Shown here: one piece after another, positions 1 to 13,623 of the stretch | How the letters are laid out: every line of letters starts with the position of its first letter | How positions within the stretch are numbered: position 1 is the first letter of the stretch | From: Phoronis australis | Lineage: Eukaryota; Phoronida; Phoronidae | Assembly: GCA_002633005.1 (NCBI GenBank) | Contig: NMRA01000585.1 | Location: 157,263 to 221,262, forward strand | DNA: 64,000 nt | Reading direction: 5' to 3' | The notes under the pieces: generated by a model | Database searches by the model: none | What the model was told of the DNA's origin: nothing | The model's input: only the letters and a program-made list of their open reading frames with translations | Translations under genes and position numbers: made by a program

Positions 1-650
1 TTGTATGATATCCTTGCAGTTCATAAAAACACCTTTAATATTCATATATTACGTGTACATCATGGTTACTGAATCAATCTCTTCTTGTGGTCGTTAACGC
101 AGTAATGTTGGCAGCCATTTTGGTAGCTATTGCGGAAATGTCGAAAATATTGCCTGAACATGTTTTTCATCATTCTCTTCAAAAAAGCAATGAAAAGACC
201 TATCATTTGGTATATTACACCATATAATTCCTTAATGGTATATTACACCATATAGTTCATTAACGTAAAACAATAAGACGTTTTTGCAGTCATAATGGTG
301 GCCATATTGTCCGCCATTTTGGAATTTGGAATTTTTTGTTGTCTTAAAAATGTTTCTCACCAAGTAAATGCTAGGATTGTCATATCCTGAAATTTTCATG
401 TTGTTGTTAAAAGTATTGAGGAAGTTATTGTGAAAAAACTAATTTTGGGTCACATCAATGCGCCTTAATTCCCATGTATTCAGAGGACTAAAAAAAAGGG
501 CTAATTATCGCTCTTCAAACGTTCATAAAAAGTCAACGGCTCAACGGATTTTGTTAATTTTTTTTTGTTTGCATCTGTTTTTGGTGTTTTTTTAAATCAA
601 TCCATTTTTAAACATTAAATAAGAATTTGAATTTTTTTGTCACGTCCCTA
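1..650. other. Unassigned AT-rich flank
   Basis: I see no gene, RNA or bounded repeat. A short phrase (ggtatattacaccatata) occurs twice near 210-255. Confidence 0.4.
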
Positions 651-3310
651 CCTTAAGAGGTTGTCGACGTGTTTAATTCCTTCCAACAAATACTCCCGTT
701 ATCAAACTTTTTCTTCGAGCAGTCCCTATTTAAGTTCCCAAAATCGTGAACTCACCATTTTCATTTAGGGCACGCCAAGACATTTGATCTCATTCTTTTA
801 ACCAGGCCGAAGGTCTGAAGTTGCAGTCCTATAGGTGCACTTTGAAAGCTGAAGTCCCCGCCCTCTGCGTACGCGCTGCCGGGAACCAGGCGTGCATTTG
901 CCATGTTGTTCAACATTAAAATGTCAGATATGTGCACAAAGACTATTAAATGTGATATCAACAGCATTAATTTTTATCAAATACAAACAATAATTCATTG
1001 AAATACAATCAGTTTCAAGTAACGCCAATTAAAGACAAGTAGTGGTGGCATTTTGGAAACAAACAATTGACTGACAAGACTGCAATGGCTCAGCTTTGGC
1101 CTATTTAAAATTTGAGGTTATGAAGTCAAATCACCAAGCGAGCGCGGTAAAAATTGGAGCGTGCGCAGTATAAAAATGGTGAGTTCACGATTTTGGGAAC
1201 TGAAATAGGGACTGCTTGATGAAAAAGTTTGATAACGGGAGTATTTGTTCGAGTTGGAAGGAATTAAACACATCGACAACCTCTTAAGGTGTTCCTCTAT
1301 GCACAAAAGGTATTTATAACAACGTGACTTTGATGTTTTAGTTGGTGCGAGGCATAATTCCGAAAAGCTTCCGGCGTATGGAGCGCCTATAGGAGCTGCA
1401 TTGTCTCTGGTTGGGCCAACAAAGGCGATGGTCATTGCCTAAGGCATCCTCAGCTTCTGATCATGTCCCCAATACACTACAATAAACATATAATACTACA
1501 AGGTATGACACTCAGGACTAGAAATTCCACAGGTGCTTCGATTCAGCCGTCCATATCAAACACATAACTCAATACATTTACACAAAACGGGTTAAACAAA
1601 CCATGAGCAATTGTTCTTTCTTGTTATACCATTCACGGTGTCTTGCTCCAGCGAGTTCGCAAGAAATTAGCAGTCAAAGCACAAAAATGCTCCCAAAAAG
1701 CCCAATCACACCTCGCACTTTGACGTATCGAGGTCAAGGACGGAACGGAAATTACGGATGAGTTACGGATGGACGGCGTTATCGACATCGTGACTTTACG
1801 CGACAAACCGGGCTTAGTCAGACCACAGGCGTCCTCAGCTTCTGATTGTACCCAGTACACTGTATAATACTACAAAGTATGAGACTCCGGACTAGAAATT
1901 CCAGGGGTACTTCACTTCAGCCGTCCATAGCAAACACAAAATTCAATAAATTTGCTCAAAACAAGCTCAACAAACCATAAGGAATTGTTCTTTCTCCCAA
2001 TACCATTTACAGTATCCTGCTCCACCAAGTTCGCAGGAAATTCGCAGTCAAAGCACAAAAATCTTCCCAAAAACCCTGTGCGGACCAACTCCCGTGTCCC
2101 ACGCAAGTCGGTTCAAGGTCGAGGACGGCATGGAATTATCCGAAGAGTTATGGACGAACGGCAATTGCTGATTTGTCACGGAAGGTTACGAAATGGCTAA
2201 GTGTGGAGTTTTCGATGTTGTGATATTCCGTGACATATTGCCAATTTATTGAGTTTTGTGTTTGCTATGGACGGCTAAAGCAAAGCAGCCGTGGAATTCC
2301 AAGTCCTGAGTGTCATGCCTTGTAGTATATAAAGTGTATTGGAGACGATCAGAAGCTGAGGACGCGTGTGCCGTAGACAGTGACCACCGTCTCTAGCTGG
2401 CCAGTAGAGACGGTGTAGCTCCTATAGGAGCTTCATATGCCGAAAACTTTTTGGAAAATTATGCCTCACACTGACTAAAACATCAAAATCATGTTGTTGT
2501 AAATACCATTTGGGCATAGAAGGACACCTTAGGAGGCCGTCGATGTCTTTATTTCTTTCCAACTTTTACAAATACTCCTGTTATCAAACTTTTTCTTCGA
2601 GCAGTGCCTTGTTCAGTTCCAAAAACTGTTACTGGCCATTTTTACGCTGCGTATGCTAGGGGATGTGACGTCATAACACCTGCTGCGCGTAGTGGCCAGT
2701 TTCCGATTTTGGGAACTGAACGAAGTACTGTGCGAAGAAAAAAGTTTGATAGCGGGAGTATTTGTTCGAGTTGGAGGAAGGAATTAAAGACATCGCTGGC
2801 CTCTCAAGGTGTCCCTTTATGCGCAAAGGGTACTTGTAACAACGTGAATGGATTTTTTAATTCAATTTAATTTTAATCAGTGTGAGGCATAATTAGCCAA
2901 AAAGCTATGGGAGCTTCACCATCTCTACTGAGCCAGCTAGGGAAGGTGGTCACTGTCTACAGGTACCGTAGTCTTGCAGACAGTACCACCGTCGTGACTG
3001 GCTCCAGCGGAGTTGGTGGTCATCCCATCGGCCCTCCACATGCTGGAACCTTTTCGGCGAATTATGCCTTGCACTGCGATCATTACATTTTTGCACTTAG
3101 AGGGACACATTAGGAGGCCATCGATGCCTTTAACTCTGATTGCTTCCAGCTCGAACAAATACTTCCACAATCAAACAATTCTAATAGTTGGAAAAATGGG
3201 TCGCTGCTTTGAAATTTATTCAAGAACCAGTTACTAGTGGTTCTCAAATCATGTGACCCGTGTATCCAACTATTATCCAAACTTTTTTTCCGAACAGTCC
3301 TTCGTTCAGT
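651..3310. repeat. Nested inverted-repeat (foldback) cluster
   Basis: The segment 651-765 recurs inverted at 1170-1290. The block 1170-1450 recurs inverted at about 2335-2640, again direct at 2700-2850, and again inverted at about 3050-3310. A roughly 390-bp block with the phrase tcctcagcttctgat (1446) repeats directly at 1832 and inverted near 2350-2365. This reads as foldback elements or rearranged copies of one long-TIR transposon. Open frames inside are short and on both strands, so I call no gene. Confidence 0.8.
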
Positions 3311-4166
3311 TGCCTATGTCAGCAACTAGCCATTTTTACATTGCTCGCACCAGGGTATATGGCCCTGGAGGTACATACAATTATAAGCAGTAATTTCAAA
3401 CTAGAGCCAAGTTAGAGCCTGTCAATCTTCCCGTTGAAGCCATCAATAAAAGGCTATTACCAATAATTTTATCTTGTGTCATTAGGTACAGTGATTCACC
3501 GTATTAAATATAAAACAGAAAAGAAGATCCACCCTAAATAAAATGACAATGCATTGGTATTAAGCACTCAAAGTTAGGTCATTTTTCAAATTCTCTTCAT
3601 CCTTCGAAATCGTGCAGAAAGACCGCAAGGTAAAGACTGTCAAGTCCCCCACCTTGGTACAGTTGCCATTAGTACCTACACTCGTATCAGATTTTTGAAA
3701 ACCAGTTTCGTGCGTGTCTCAAAATACTGAACTATTACCATGAATAAATGAACGATGGACCACTTTCCGTTTTGTAACAAATAATCAAATATTTAAATCT
3801 CATTACATATAATGTTGTTTGTGCACCCTACACTCATCAAACTCATTTCACACGCGCCTTCTCGCTGAAAGAGAATTACACTTCAGCATTATTTTTAGAA
3901 CGCAGTTCTAAGAAAAAACGAAAATCGGACAGGTTTGCAAAATTATGTGGTTTTGAGGTGGAGACATTTTATATCAAACGAGGAAAAGTTATTTGTTAAA
4001 AATTTTACTGTGGGTGCGTGGGATTGTGTGGGATGTTGGTCATAAGTACAGTTATAACGATCTAGATTGATGTCATTCCCTCGTTTATATCATTCCTTTT
4101 TTCAAGTCATAAGCCAAGTGTCTATGGGTACTACGAACTTCAGTTACAACAAATGTTCTAGAAATA
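3311..4166. other. Unassigned spacer
   Basis: Nothing recognisable between the foldback cluster and the first THAP-bearing element. Confidence 0.4.
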
Positions 4167-4683
4167 GGGCTGTCCGGGGTTACACAACCATAGAACTCTC
4201 CTTTGTACCGGATGTAAGAAAATGGGTTATTTGCATTGACCTAGTTTTGAAATTTCAGGCACTCTTTCCTGTGCAGGTTGAGTCGGAAATATTCCGATTT
4301 CAACTGTTGTAAAAGTACCATAATTGAAAGATATCCTCAAGAAAGAGGTTACTGTTTGGTTAAATAATTAACCCGACGAACTTGCTTTGTCCACTCGCTC
4401 CTTATTTTCTTGTCTTTGATTGACGTTAAGGAACTTAAGATCAAGTATCTTCGGATATTTGTCACAAGTGTATTTAACTTTGTCCCATCGGAGTTGCTTC
4501 CCCTTGTTCAACGCTAATACTTGGTCGGCATTGGTAGGACGAGAAAACTTGTACAGAATACGAAAACAACAAAGAGCATGTGGAAATCTATCGGCACGAA
4601 ATACAAAAGTGCCTGGCGGATTTTACAGCATTATGGGTAAATGCAGCGAGACTTTAGTGTCACTGTATAATCCGAGATAGCCC
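4167..4683 (-). mobile_element. TIR element with decayed THAP-like segment, copy A
   Basis: Left end GGGCTGTCCGGGGTTACAC and right end, read on the other strand, GGGCTATCTCGGATTATACA form an inverted repeat flanked by TA on both sides. Internal minus-strand sequence begins ATGCCGACCAAGTATTAG and aligns base by base with the THAP-like start of copy B (9698-10095), but has stop codons. Non-autonomous and inactive. Confidence 0.75.
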
Positions 4684-5996
4684 TATTCAGTGAGGGTATT
4701 GTAATGTGGTAGGAATTCTGGAAGAACTCACAAAGAATTTAGGTTGTAGAGTGCAGTATTTTATTAGTACCTCATTATCTGATGTCTCCACTCGGATTTG
4801 TTGAGAGATTGTGCAGATGAGCCACACTGAAATATTACGCTGGCGTGTTTAAATGAAATAATAACCCAGTACAGACAAAAAAATTAATTTGATAAGAAAA
4901 CAAATATCATTACCATTTAGATATCACAAGAAATGTCCTTGTTGCTTGAAGATGATAAATAGGTCAGTAATCAATATAAATTTGCAATTCCTGAAATTAT
5001 TTACCTTTAGGTTCTTGGGAGACGGTGACTTAGCAACCTTTAATGCTGTACTTATGTAGTTAAAAGTAATCCATGTTTGGAGATGTGCGCAACTTAGGCT
5101 GAAATAAAACAGGTAGTTTGAGGTGGTTTAACACGTCAGAAATGCCTCCTGTTAGCGCTACCCTGTGTACTAGTTAAGGAAACGTGAAATTTTATTTCAT
5201 AACTTTCAGTTATTGTGACTAACACAAAATCAAAGCTGAGATCAAAACAAAAATGAGACTGGCCATTATAGATCCATGTGTGACCTGATAGCTAGTCACA
5301 CAAGTACTGAGCCTGGATTGTATTTGAGCAATCTCACTTCAACTAAAAATGGTGACTAAAGCCTCATGGTAATTATGATAAAATTCTCCTGTTTGGAAGT
5401 GTGAAAATTTAATTTTTTTGTTCAAAATTGGAGATTATAACAAACCTAAGAGAAACATAAAATTGGCGTTTCCAAATTCAAAAATTATGAAGGAGACGAA
5501 TTTTGCTTTACCAACTGCTTTATACCGATTTTGTCTCGGGTTATGATACAAAATGCTGTAAAAAATCCTGCAAATACATGGATAAGTTGAAACGCAATGC
5601 CTAAACTGTAAAAATAATGAATATTAGAACAAAATATTGACAAATATTTACCACTGCTGTTGGTGAATGCAGTGACTTGCTGAACTCCGATGGGTAGCGA
5701 CGTGTCGATGCTTGGCGATAAAATCCACCCCTTTACTCCGAAGTTCGCTCCCACAGTTTATTTTATTTAAGACCGAAATTAAGTGTTTCCATTGATGGAA
5801 ACTTCGGAAACTTCATAGTCATTGGTAAAGGCCAGATGTTATGCATTCTCATCTACATCTGGTCTTCTGTTTATGACAGTTTGCTGAACTAGCTTTCAAT
5901 ACCCAGCTTGAATAGGTTGCCTGTCCACATCATCAATAAATCAATTGACAAACTATACAATTCCAAGCATACAGTGAGCAATAAAAACAAGCTATT

Positions 5997-6040
5997 GCTA
6001 CTGCTGCTACTATCACTACTACTACTGCTACTACTATTAA
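5997..6040. repeat. Trinucleotide microsatellite
   Basis: Imperfect (CTA/CTG)n run, the source of a serine-run open frame on the other strand, not a gene. Confidence 0.8.
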
Positions 6041-9000
6041 TACAATAGTAATACTCCCAGCATTGATGTAGCACTTATGAAGCTAAAATCCTAGTTTATA
6101 TTATGGGTAGTTTTTGAAATCTGGTATAAGTCAGTTGTGTGGAGACAGCGTAACCTGATGATAGAACATGCCTCTATCAATTGAAAGATCAAGAGTTCAT
6201 ATTTTACTAGACCACACTGCTAAAGCCTGCAACCAATTCTCTAGCCCTTCATATCCGTAAAATTGTATGTGAATGTTATTCTAAGTCTAATTGTTAAATC
6301 TGAAAGACTACCATTGTCAAGTGTAATGATCATGTAAGTGTAATTACACTATAAAATGGAATTTGATGTAAATACTCTAATGGATCTTATCACTTAGTTA
6401 CAAATTCCGAGACTATTGAATTCCTGGTATTGAATTTTTGTATCTGGACATTAAACTGTGAACATTACCCCTCAAAATGTTCATTTAGGTATCAGTTGAT
6501 AGCCAACTGCTAATCTATGCATTACACCAAACCAAAGGCCCAGGATCATCTGTGAACTTGGCCTAACTCTGACTCATATCATGTCGTAGTATTAATACAC
6601 AAATTTGTAAGTTGAAGTGCACCATACAGTTGGTCTGTTCGAGTCAAGTTTAGAGTACAGAGATTAGATCAAGGACCCACAAGGTTAAAAATACATTTCC
6701 GGTGATATTGCTGTTTGCATGACTAGATATTCATTTCTGTTTTTGAGCATTTACTCAGAAGGTTCGATCACCATTTCGGTTGCAGGGATATTTCTGACCA
6801 GGTTTGAACTTGTGCCCTTTCGGCGCACCTGATGATAACAAGTGGGCCTTTTTTCAAATAGTTCTGCGTAGCAGACTTCGTGTAATTAAAGTGGTAACAT
6901 ATGACATAGGAACTCTAAGGGCAATTGAAATAAGGTACAGTTCATGTAGAAGTTGCATTTTATGTAAAAATTCCATACAAAGTGTTGACTTTTCCTTCGC
7001 CATTCTTCTGTCTGACGTCGCTTAGTGCATGTGATGTCCTGTCCTCTGTCTGGGGTATAATTGAATGTCAAGGTTGCAGCTGGAGCTGAAGGGATATGTT
7101 GTCATTTGTAAACAGGAATGGTAATTTACGATTAAACATTAGAAAACCTAATTGGCTTATCTTAGTCTTGAAATCTGCGACCTATTTCCCGACTGACCAA
7201 GTTGACTAGAATTTTAGGTTTTCAAAGATGCATCCAGGGAGTGCACTGCTGCAATGTACTTGGGCCTTTTTTATTTTTCATACGCTAATGGCGCAAAGCT
7301 GCGGTCCAGGAACATCCCTGCAGTTCATGCTTTTAGATGTAAAACCTCTTTGGCCTATGTTGCCAATTCATGGTTTACACTTCTGTGTTTCGCTGGGAGA
7401 TTAGTCAGTTCGTGTAATGTCCATTATGTGCTTCTTGGCATTCAAATAGACGCTACTTCTTATTAGTAGGTTACCCGTGCTGTCCACGATAAATATGTGT
7501 CTGAAAATTGCAACAGCTAACAACAGTGCTGCAGCAGCACACCCCCTGACATTCTCTTAAGTGTAAAAGAAATGTACTTGCAGTTGAACTATTTAAAGTG
7601 CACATTTGCGTGCCTGGTCTTGATGTTCTAGGTGATTGGTATTATTTAAAACAGTAATGACATTTTAAACTATAGCCAGTGCCTTTTTCCAAGCTAGGAC
7701 TTATTTTTTAAACCGGTCGCCGTCCATCTCAATGTGTTTGCAAGTGATAGCAAACAGGTCAGGGCAATGTCACTAAATAATTTCGTAAGATTGGTAGAGT
7801 ACACGTTGATTAATTCTTATTTGCACAGCCAAGCAAACCCCCCCCCCCATCCATCGTCCCTGTTCATAACTGACCCAAAAAGTGGTCAGGGCAATGTTAA
7901 AATGGGAGAACACTGACAACTAAATGACAATTAAGCTTTGGTTTTAAATTGGAATGTTCTACTACCTTTCTACTTTCAGAAAACATAATATACTGCTACC
8001 CAATAAATTTGCATGGTTTTATGTATTTTTGGCTTGATGCACAAACTTGGAGATAACCTTAAACTCGTGACTGTTGATTGCAGCACGTGGCTTGTGACTG
8101 ACCGGCATTTAATAACCACTTAATGAAATACCACCGCAGTCCTTCTTATTCTGTGACATTTACTCACAATGCTGTACAAATCAGAGGAACACTCGTCGCA
8201 CTGCGACCATGTTAATAGCTCTCTTCAAAAATTGATTCCCCCTTTGTCAGTCTTAATGCCTTGTGTTTCAAATTTCCTAGTGAGTTGCAATGTTTACATA
8301 AAAAAGTTGAAAAGCAAACTTGGTGCAAATTTTATGTCTTGTGTGCTAATCTTCCTTTCTGCTAATCTCAGGAACAACTTTAGTTACACAATATTTTCAC
8401 TTGATGAGCATATCTCTGTTATTTTTATAGCAGAAGAATAGCAAATAAATACCACATTGACTGTACATCACTAGTTCAGTCATGTGTCTTATAAAGCAGA
8501 CATAATTTGTGCTTTCCAAGCCTGAGTTTTTAAACATTGCTCAAGGCTTCTAAACAGGGTGCTGACCTTTTGACAGTAGTGCATTACTGTGTTGGTAGAA
8601 CATTGGAACTGATATAAAAAGGCCCGATCAAGCTAGGCATCTGGATAGAAATCATTTGGAAGGCTCACCTCATCGTCACCTGATATATTATTGAGGAACG
8701 CGGAAAAAAATGCAACTTAAAGCAATTTATTTTTTCAGCACACCTCAGTTTTTATGTTAACATCTTAATGTGACGATGGCGAGATAGTAATAGGCCTTTA
8801 TCCAGGATTTCGAAAATGGGTGTCCAAAATGGGGTTCCCAATATTCCAGGGTGTCCATAATTCCGACGCGTAACCTCCCACCCCCAACAATCCCCCCCAA
8901 ACACACAGATTTTTTTTACAAAAAGAATGCATAGGCCAAGGTTTTTACATCTAAGTTTACAAAACATCCTTCTTTAGTGAGCATATACTTTGTCTAAACA

Positions 9001-9111
9001 TTGTATATTTTTTCCTGCTTTGAAAAAAGAGCCCCCACTGTGAGCCTTCAGAGGCTTCCTAGTAATCATTACAATGTGTGTATCCAAACTTGAAAGGTTA
9101 CTATTGACAGT

Positions 9112-9185
9112 GGGCGTCCAAATGATACATTGGGCGTCCTTGCCAGGGCATCCATATTAGTGCTACGGTGTCCATTTGGACGCCC
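9112..9185. repeat. Perfect 13-bp inverted repeat
   Basis: GGGCGTCCAAATG at 9112-9124 is matched by CATTTGGACGCCC at 9173-9185, with a 48-bp centre that contains another partial copy (gggcgtccttgcc). Confidence 0.75.
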
Positions 9186-9697
9186 AGGACGTATGCTGCA
9201 TAAAGGTCTGGATAGTAATTTTCTGAGATCAGCGCTAGCACGGTATTTAAGCTGGAACTTCTGTGGTGGCCGTCAAATGCTATCCTGACGGAGCTAATTA
9301 CTCCACTTGGTAAATGGCAGGGCATTTTAATGTATTTAACTGGTTAAGTCATTGGCTTTGATCTCTGCGAATATCTGCCAAACAACGGAGATAATTGGAA
9401 ATTTGAAATAAAATCACAAAAACACTGGATTTTATATTTTAACCATGGTCAAAGCTAATACACAGTAACCAAAATCCATCACCTCCAACAACAATCTCCA
9501 AAATGCGTTTTTCACCCATAAGAAAACGCATGCAAAGCTGAAATCATTTGCATTAACGAAAGTACTGGTATACAGTCTCTCAGATGTTAGTTGCAACCAT
9601 GTAGTAGGTCACGTGATAAAAAATAATGCAATAATTTGCCCAACGATGTCCTGAGTTGTAGCAAATCTGGATATGCTGTAACTAGATGCAGTGAATA

Positions 9698-10095
9698 GGG
9701 CTGTCCCGGATTAAACTGCAATAGAACTCTCCTTTATCCCGGAGATAAGAAAGCGCGTAAATTTGTTTTGGAAATCAGGCACATTTTCGTGTCTCTAATT
9801 GATGTCGGGAAGACGACGGAGAATTTCGGATCACGCATCCACGGGTATTTGTTCAGTTTATCAAATTTTCTCATGTCAGAGTTGCAGCCCACTGCACAGC
9901 AGTAATACTTTGTTGTCATTGGAAGGACGAAAGGAGTAATGCAACCGAGAAAAACTTGAAAAGAATCGGCCAACAAATAACATGTGAAACTCCAGTGGGA
10001 CGAAAACGAGGCAGCAGATGTGCCTGATGTATGTTTACGGCATTGTGGGTAAATACAGCGAGATTCGAGTGTCACTGTGTAATCTGGGACGGCCC
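9698..10095 (-). mobile_element. TIR element carrying a THAP-like zinc-finger start, copy B
   Basis: Ends GGGCTGTCCCGGATTAAAC and, inverted, GGGCCGTCCCAGATTACAC, flanked by TA on each side. On the minus strand from 9919 the reading MTTKYYCCAVGCNSDMRKFD continues to KYPWMRDPKFSVVFP. CAVGC plus the downstream W/F pattern is like the start of a THAP (C2CH) DNA-binding domain, as found in P- and Kolobok-type transposases and host THAP proteins. The second Cys/His pair is not clear, so the domain is partial. The open frame 9734-10144 runs through the element end and is not a host gene. Confidence 0.72.
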
Positions 10096-12175
10096 TAATG
10101 TGTCGTATCACCTGATACACAGTCGTATACGACTCATACAACACACGTATACGACAATTGGATCATGATGTAAATCCGTCTCCATTCACTTCTTGATTAG
10201 TGTTTGTGAATATTGATCTTCTCCTGAATGCTAAAGCCAGAATCTATTGATCTGTGTTCTTGGTTGGATGTGACCTATCTTGCCATGAGTTCTGCTTGCG
10301 ACGTTGTCTTTGGTGCTGTGAAGTGTTTGGAAATGTAACATTGAAACATGAAGCTCATTATCATTTTCTTGCAATTGAGCTTTAGAATCTTACATGACTT
10401 AGGGCAGCTAGGGTAACGATATGCACATAATATTCACAAATCACTTTTATTTGTTTCTTGACTAAAAAGAGACAACCGATGCCCCTTGAATTACATTTCT
10501 GTGACTGTTGAAATGACTTTCTGTAGGGAAACTTGAGTTTTTCGAAACTCCATCACAACTGTACATACTCCTCTGGCAAATGGCATCGGAGTTCGCATTC
10601 TTGATTGAATGTGTGATGCATGTTGCTGCCTATTTATTCTTCCGAGACTTGATTTTTATCTCTAGCTAAAAAACTTCTCCCATAGCATGGGAGTGTCGCA
10701 ACTGCGAAATCAAGTGAGTTGTGACGTTAGTTGTAAAGCAACATGAGACTTTAAGAGATAGTAGTTAGGCCTCTATTTATATTAGCAAGTTGATCACCCT
10801 TGTCTCGCACACAGCAGCATTTAGTGATTCTCTCAGACTTCAAGGTGGACAAGGCTTAAACTGATTCTTGTCAGTGCTCAAAACAGCATCAAAACAGAAG
10901 TTAGCATTTGTGAAAAAGTTATAGGCATGCTTTTCTAGTAAATGCATTGAGTTGGTGCCACTGTCTTTAAATAATGCATGGTTGACTGCAGCATCATGAT
11001 TGACATCAATGCATGTCACTTGTATTCAAAGTAACAAGTTGTCAGTTTGAACCCTGTGGTTTAAACAGCACATAAATAATGAAAAGAGTTGTGCTGGTGT
11101 TGTTGTGCAGTTGGCTCCTTGCAATCTCTGTCCTTATTGTGCATATAATATTGTCTTAATTGTTAACTGATTTAAAGTAAACTCCAATCTCCGTCTGTCT
11201 GTAATCCATCTTGGGATATTTCTTGGGATATATGACATTGATTTTCTTATCCTCCACGTCCTCGTTGCTGTGTGTAATATTGCCTAATTTGCTCAATCTG
11301 ATATTCCGGTAATTATAGCTCATCAGTATTGATGGGTTTTTATTTTTCAAAAGCTTAAACTTTGTTCCGAATGCATTTGACTACTCAAAATCTTGCCTCA
11401 TGCCAAGCTATGGAATATATTTTAAAAATGGAAAATCATTGATATGGTGCTAACTGCCTTATATGAAAAAAATGGGAGATAAAATTTCTCTTAACCTGCC
11501 ATGTTTTGTCTTAAATGCTCAAGATTTTAACGTAAGTTGAATTGTTTGTTGGATATATTGAGCTTAATTCTTCTTTTCGTATGCAAAGTATGCCAAGTTA
11601 AATTTTATGGACATTCTTTTATTATGTAATTTTTCTGAAAGGTGTATATTGTGAATGTAGATGTAAAAGTATGTTTTTGAATGTATAATTGGCGAATGTA
11701 ATTCTTCGACTGACTTATTGAAACACCAAAAACTTTGTGGTGATGTTTTAGAGCGAGTTCACCTTCCTATAATTTTTTAATGGGATGTAATTTTGATAGC
11801 ATGGTGTTCATCCACTGCGATTTTCATTACACTCATTGGCAGCACATAGTCGGTGATTGAATTTGTGGCAATAGAGGGTAGAGGAGGAGGTCTACTATAA
11901 CAACATGACAGCTGAAAACAAGGCCACTGATTCATAGCAGTTGGAGCTAGGCAGTGCAGGTCATGTAGAGACCCTGAATTTTAATTTTCAAAAGAAAAAA
12001 TCCATTTAACCAAACCTAGAACTCTTTTTGTTTCTTTGTATTTTATAAATTGTTTAATTTCAGTTTAATATTTCAGAGTAATAAAAAACTTGAAAATATT
12101 CTGGGACTTGCCGCGGCAGCTGCACCTCTTGTTAGTCGTAGGGTTTCTCAAAATTGGGAAAAATGTATAACTAAT
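10096..12175. other. Unassigned spacer
   Basis: AT-rich DNA; no gene, RNA or bounded repeat seen. Confidence 0.4.
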
Positions 12176-12179
12176 TTAA

Positions 12180-13619
12180 AGGGGAAGGTAACCCTTTTTT
12201 TGTGTCATTTTTAGTTACAATACGGTTCGTTGATTCCAGACATATGCTTCAGTTAATTACGGCTCTTCGTGATTTTGTTAATGAGTCGTGCACTACTCCG
12301 GAAGTGACGTTTAGGGGTTAAGAATTTCCCATCATTTCATTTCTAGTGCGTTTGAGTTACTTTGAGGATATGTTCTACTGTTGTACTGTGTTGGTCTCTT
12401 AAAATTGTCACCACTTTCCATTGACGAATATTTTACGACAAGCTAGATTGTTAGAGAACTTGATTACGTTGGATTTAGGAATCTTTTAGTTTGTAGTTGC
12501 AGTATGTTTGAGCCTGAGTATAGTGAGGAAGAATACAGACTGCTGTTAAGAGGGATGAGGCAGAGTCTGAGGACAGACGTAGTGTGACGCCTTGGTGCAA
12601 ATGCGAGGTGTGCACTGTTATGCCAACCTCAATCTAATGTCTATGCTGTTTCCACTGGATGGTAACCTGAACACCCAAACCGCTTACAACCAGCCGTGTG
12701 ACTCGCCACACCCCTGGTGCCTTCTAAATAGCTCAAATACTTTAGTCAAGTCCACAATAAACTCATCAAAGTTTGGCTCACTGGCTTGACCACTGGACAG
12801 CAAATTGTCCTCCCCACTGGGTGTCTAACTTGTCCTATATTGACTTCCACTACTCAACACCGCTGCAGGGTTGCTTACAGGCTCTGGGCTGGAGACAACA
12901 CTGTCACAGGACGAATCACTGCTAGTTCCCGGAATTGCACACCTTGGGATACATTGGGATACACGGGTAACACGAAGTGCCTCTAGTCACTGTAGAGGCC
13001 ACAGCTTCCGAGGCTACTCGCTTCAAAATAGCACTTCTCGAGGTTGGCGACGGGGCCCTACCAGGAATGAGCAGCAGCAGATTGGCACCCTGCTCCAGGT
13101 GTTGTTTTGCAGGAACCTTCATCAATTCCGCGTACAAACATGTATCTCTTTCGTAATCCAACGGCAGAAAATGCTCGCCATACACTTGGTAATTCTCCAC
13201 TGCTTTGTACGTTGCGTGGACGGTAACGATGCGTTCTTCACACGAGCAGGCCAAGTAAGGCGGAGTGTGTCATCTTTCGGAAAGCGGTATAATGGCTTAT
13301 CCAAAGTGCGCAACATGATAATGAGTACACCCTGGTATGCAGCAACCGTGCGCATGTTGACTGACTCGTAAACAAACGCAAACGACAACCGAACTTGTTA
13401 CAACCGAGGTAAAACAATGATCTACTCGACGGGTCACACAGTCGGACAATATGAAAACAAAGTGGCGGGAAATTCTCAACCCCCTAAAGATTACTTCCAG
13501 AGTAAGGTACAATTAATAAATAAAATTACGGGAAGCCATTATTAACCGAAACATATGTCTCGGATAATCAACGAACCGTATTTTTACTAAAAATGACATG
13601 AAATAGGTTGCCTTTTCCT
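12180..13619. mobile_element. TTAA-flanked DNA transposon with about 160-bp TIRs
   Basis: TTAA at 12176-12179 and 13620-13623 flank the 1,440-bp element. Left end AGGGGAAGGTAACC pairs with right end (inverted) AGGAAAAGGCAACC; similarity continues through ATACGGTTCGTTGATT (left 12220 region; inverted copy near 13570) and further to GAGAATTTCCC-type blocks, so each TIR is about 160 bp (12180-12345 and 13455-13619). TTAA duplication is typical of piggyBac and Kolobok. Open frames of 88-166 codons inside overlap in several frames on both strands, and none looks like a transposase to me; it is probably non-autonomous or decayed. Confidence 0.82.
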
Positions 13620-13623
13620 TTAA

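Larger units (their letters stand above)
4684..9697. other. Long spacer without supported genes
   Basis: Scattered open frames under 95 codons, none with recognisable content. Contains a CTA/CTG microsatellite near 5997-6040, a C9 run near 7840 and an inverted repeat at 9112-9185. Confidence 0.45.

Noticed and set aside
12871-13388. Overlapping open frames of 88-166 codons on both strands
   Set aside because: They lie inside the TTAA element, overlap in several frames and show no transposase motif I can name; kept only as part of the mobile element.
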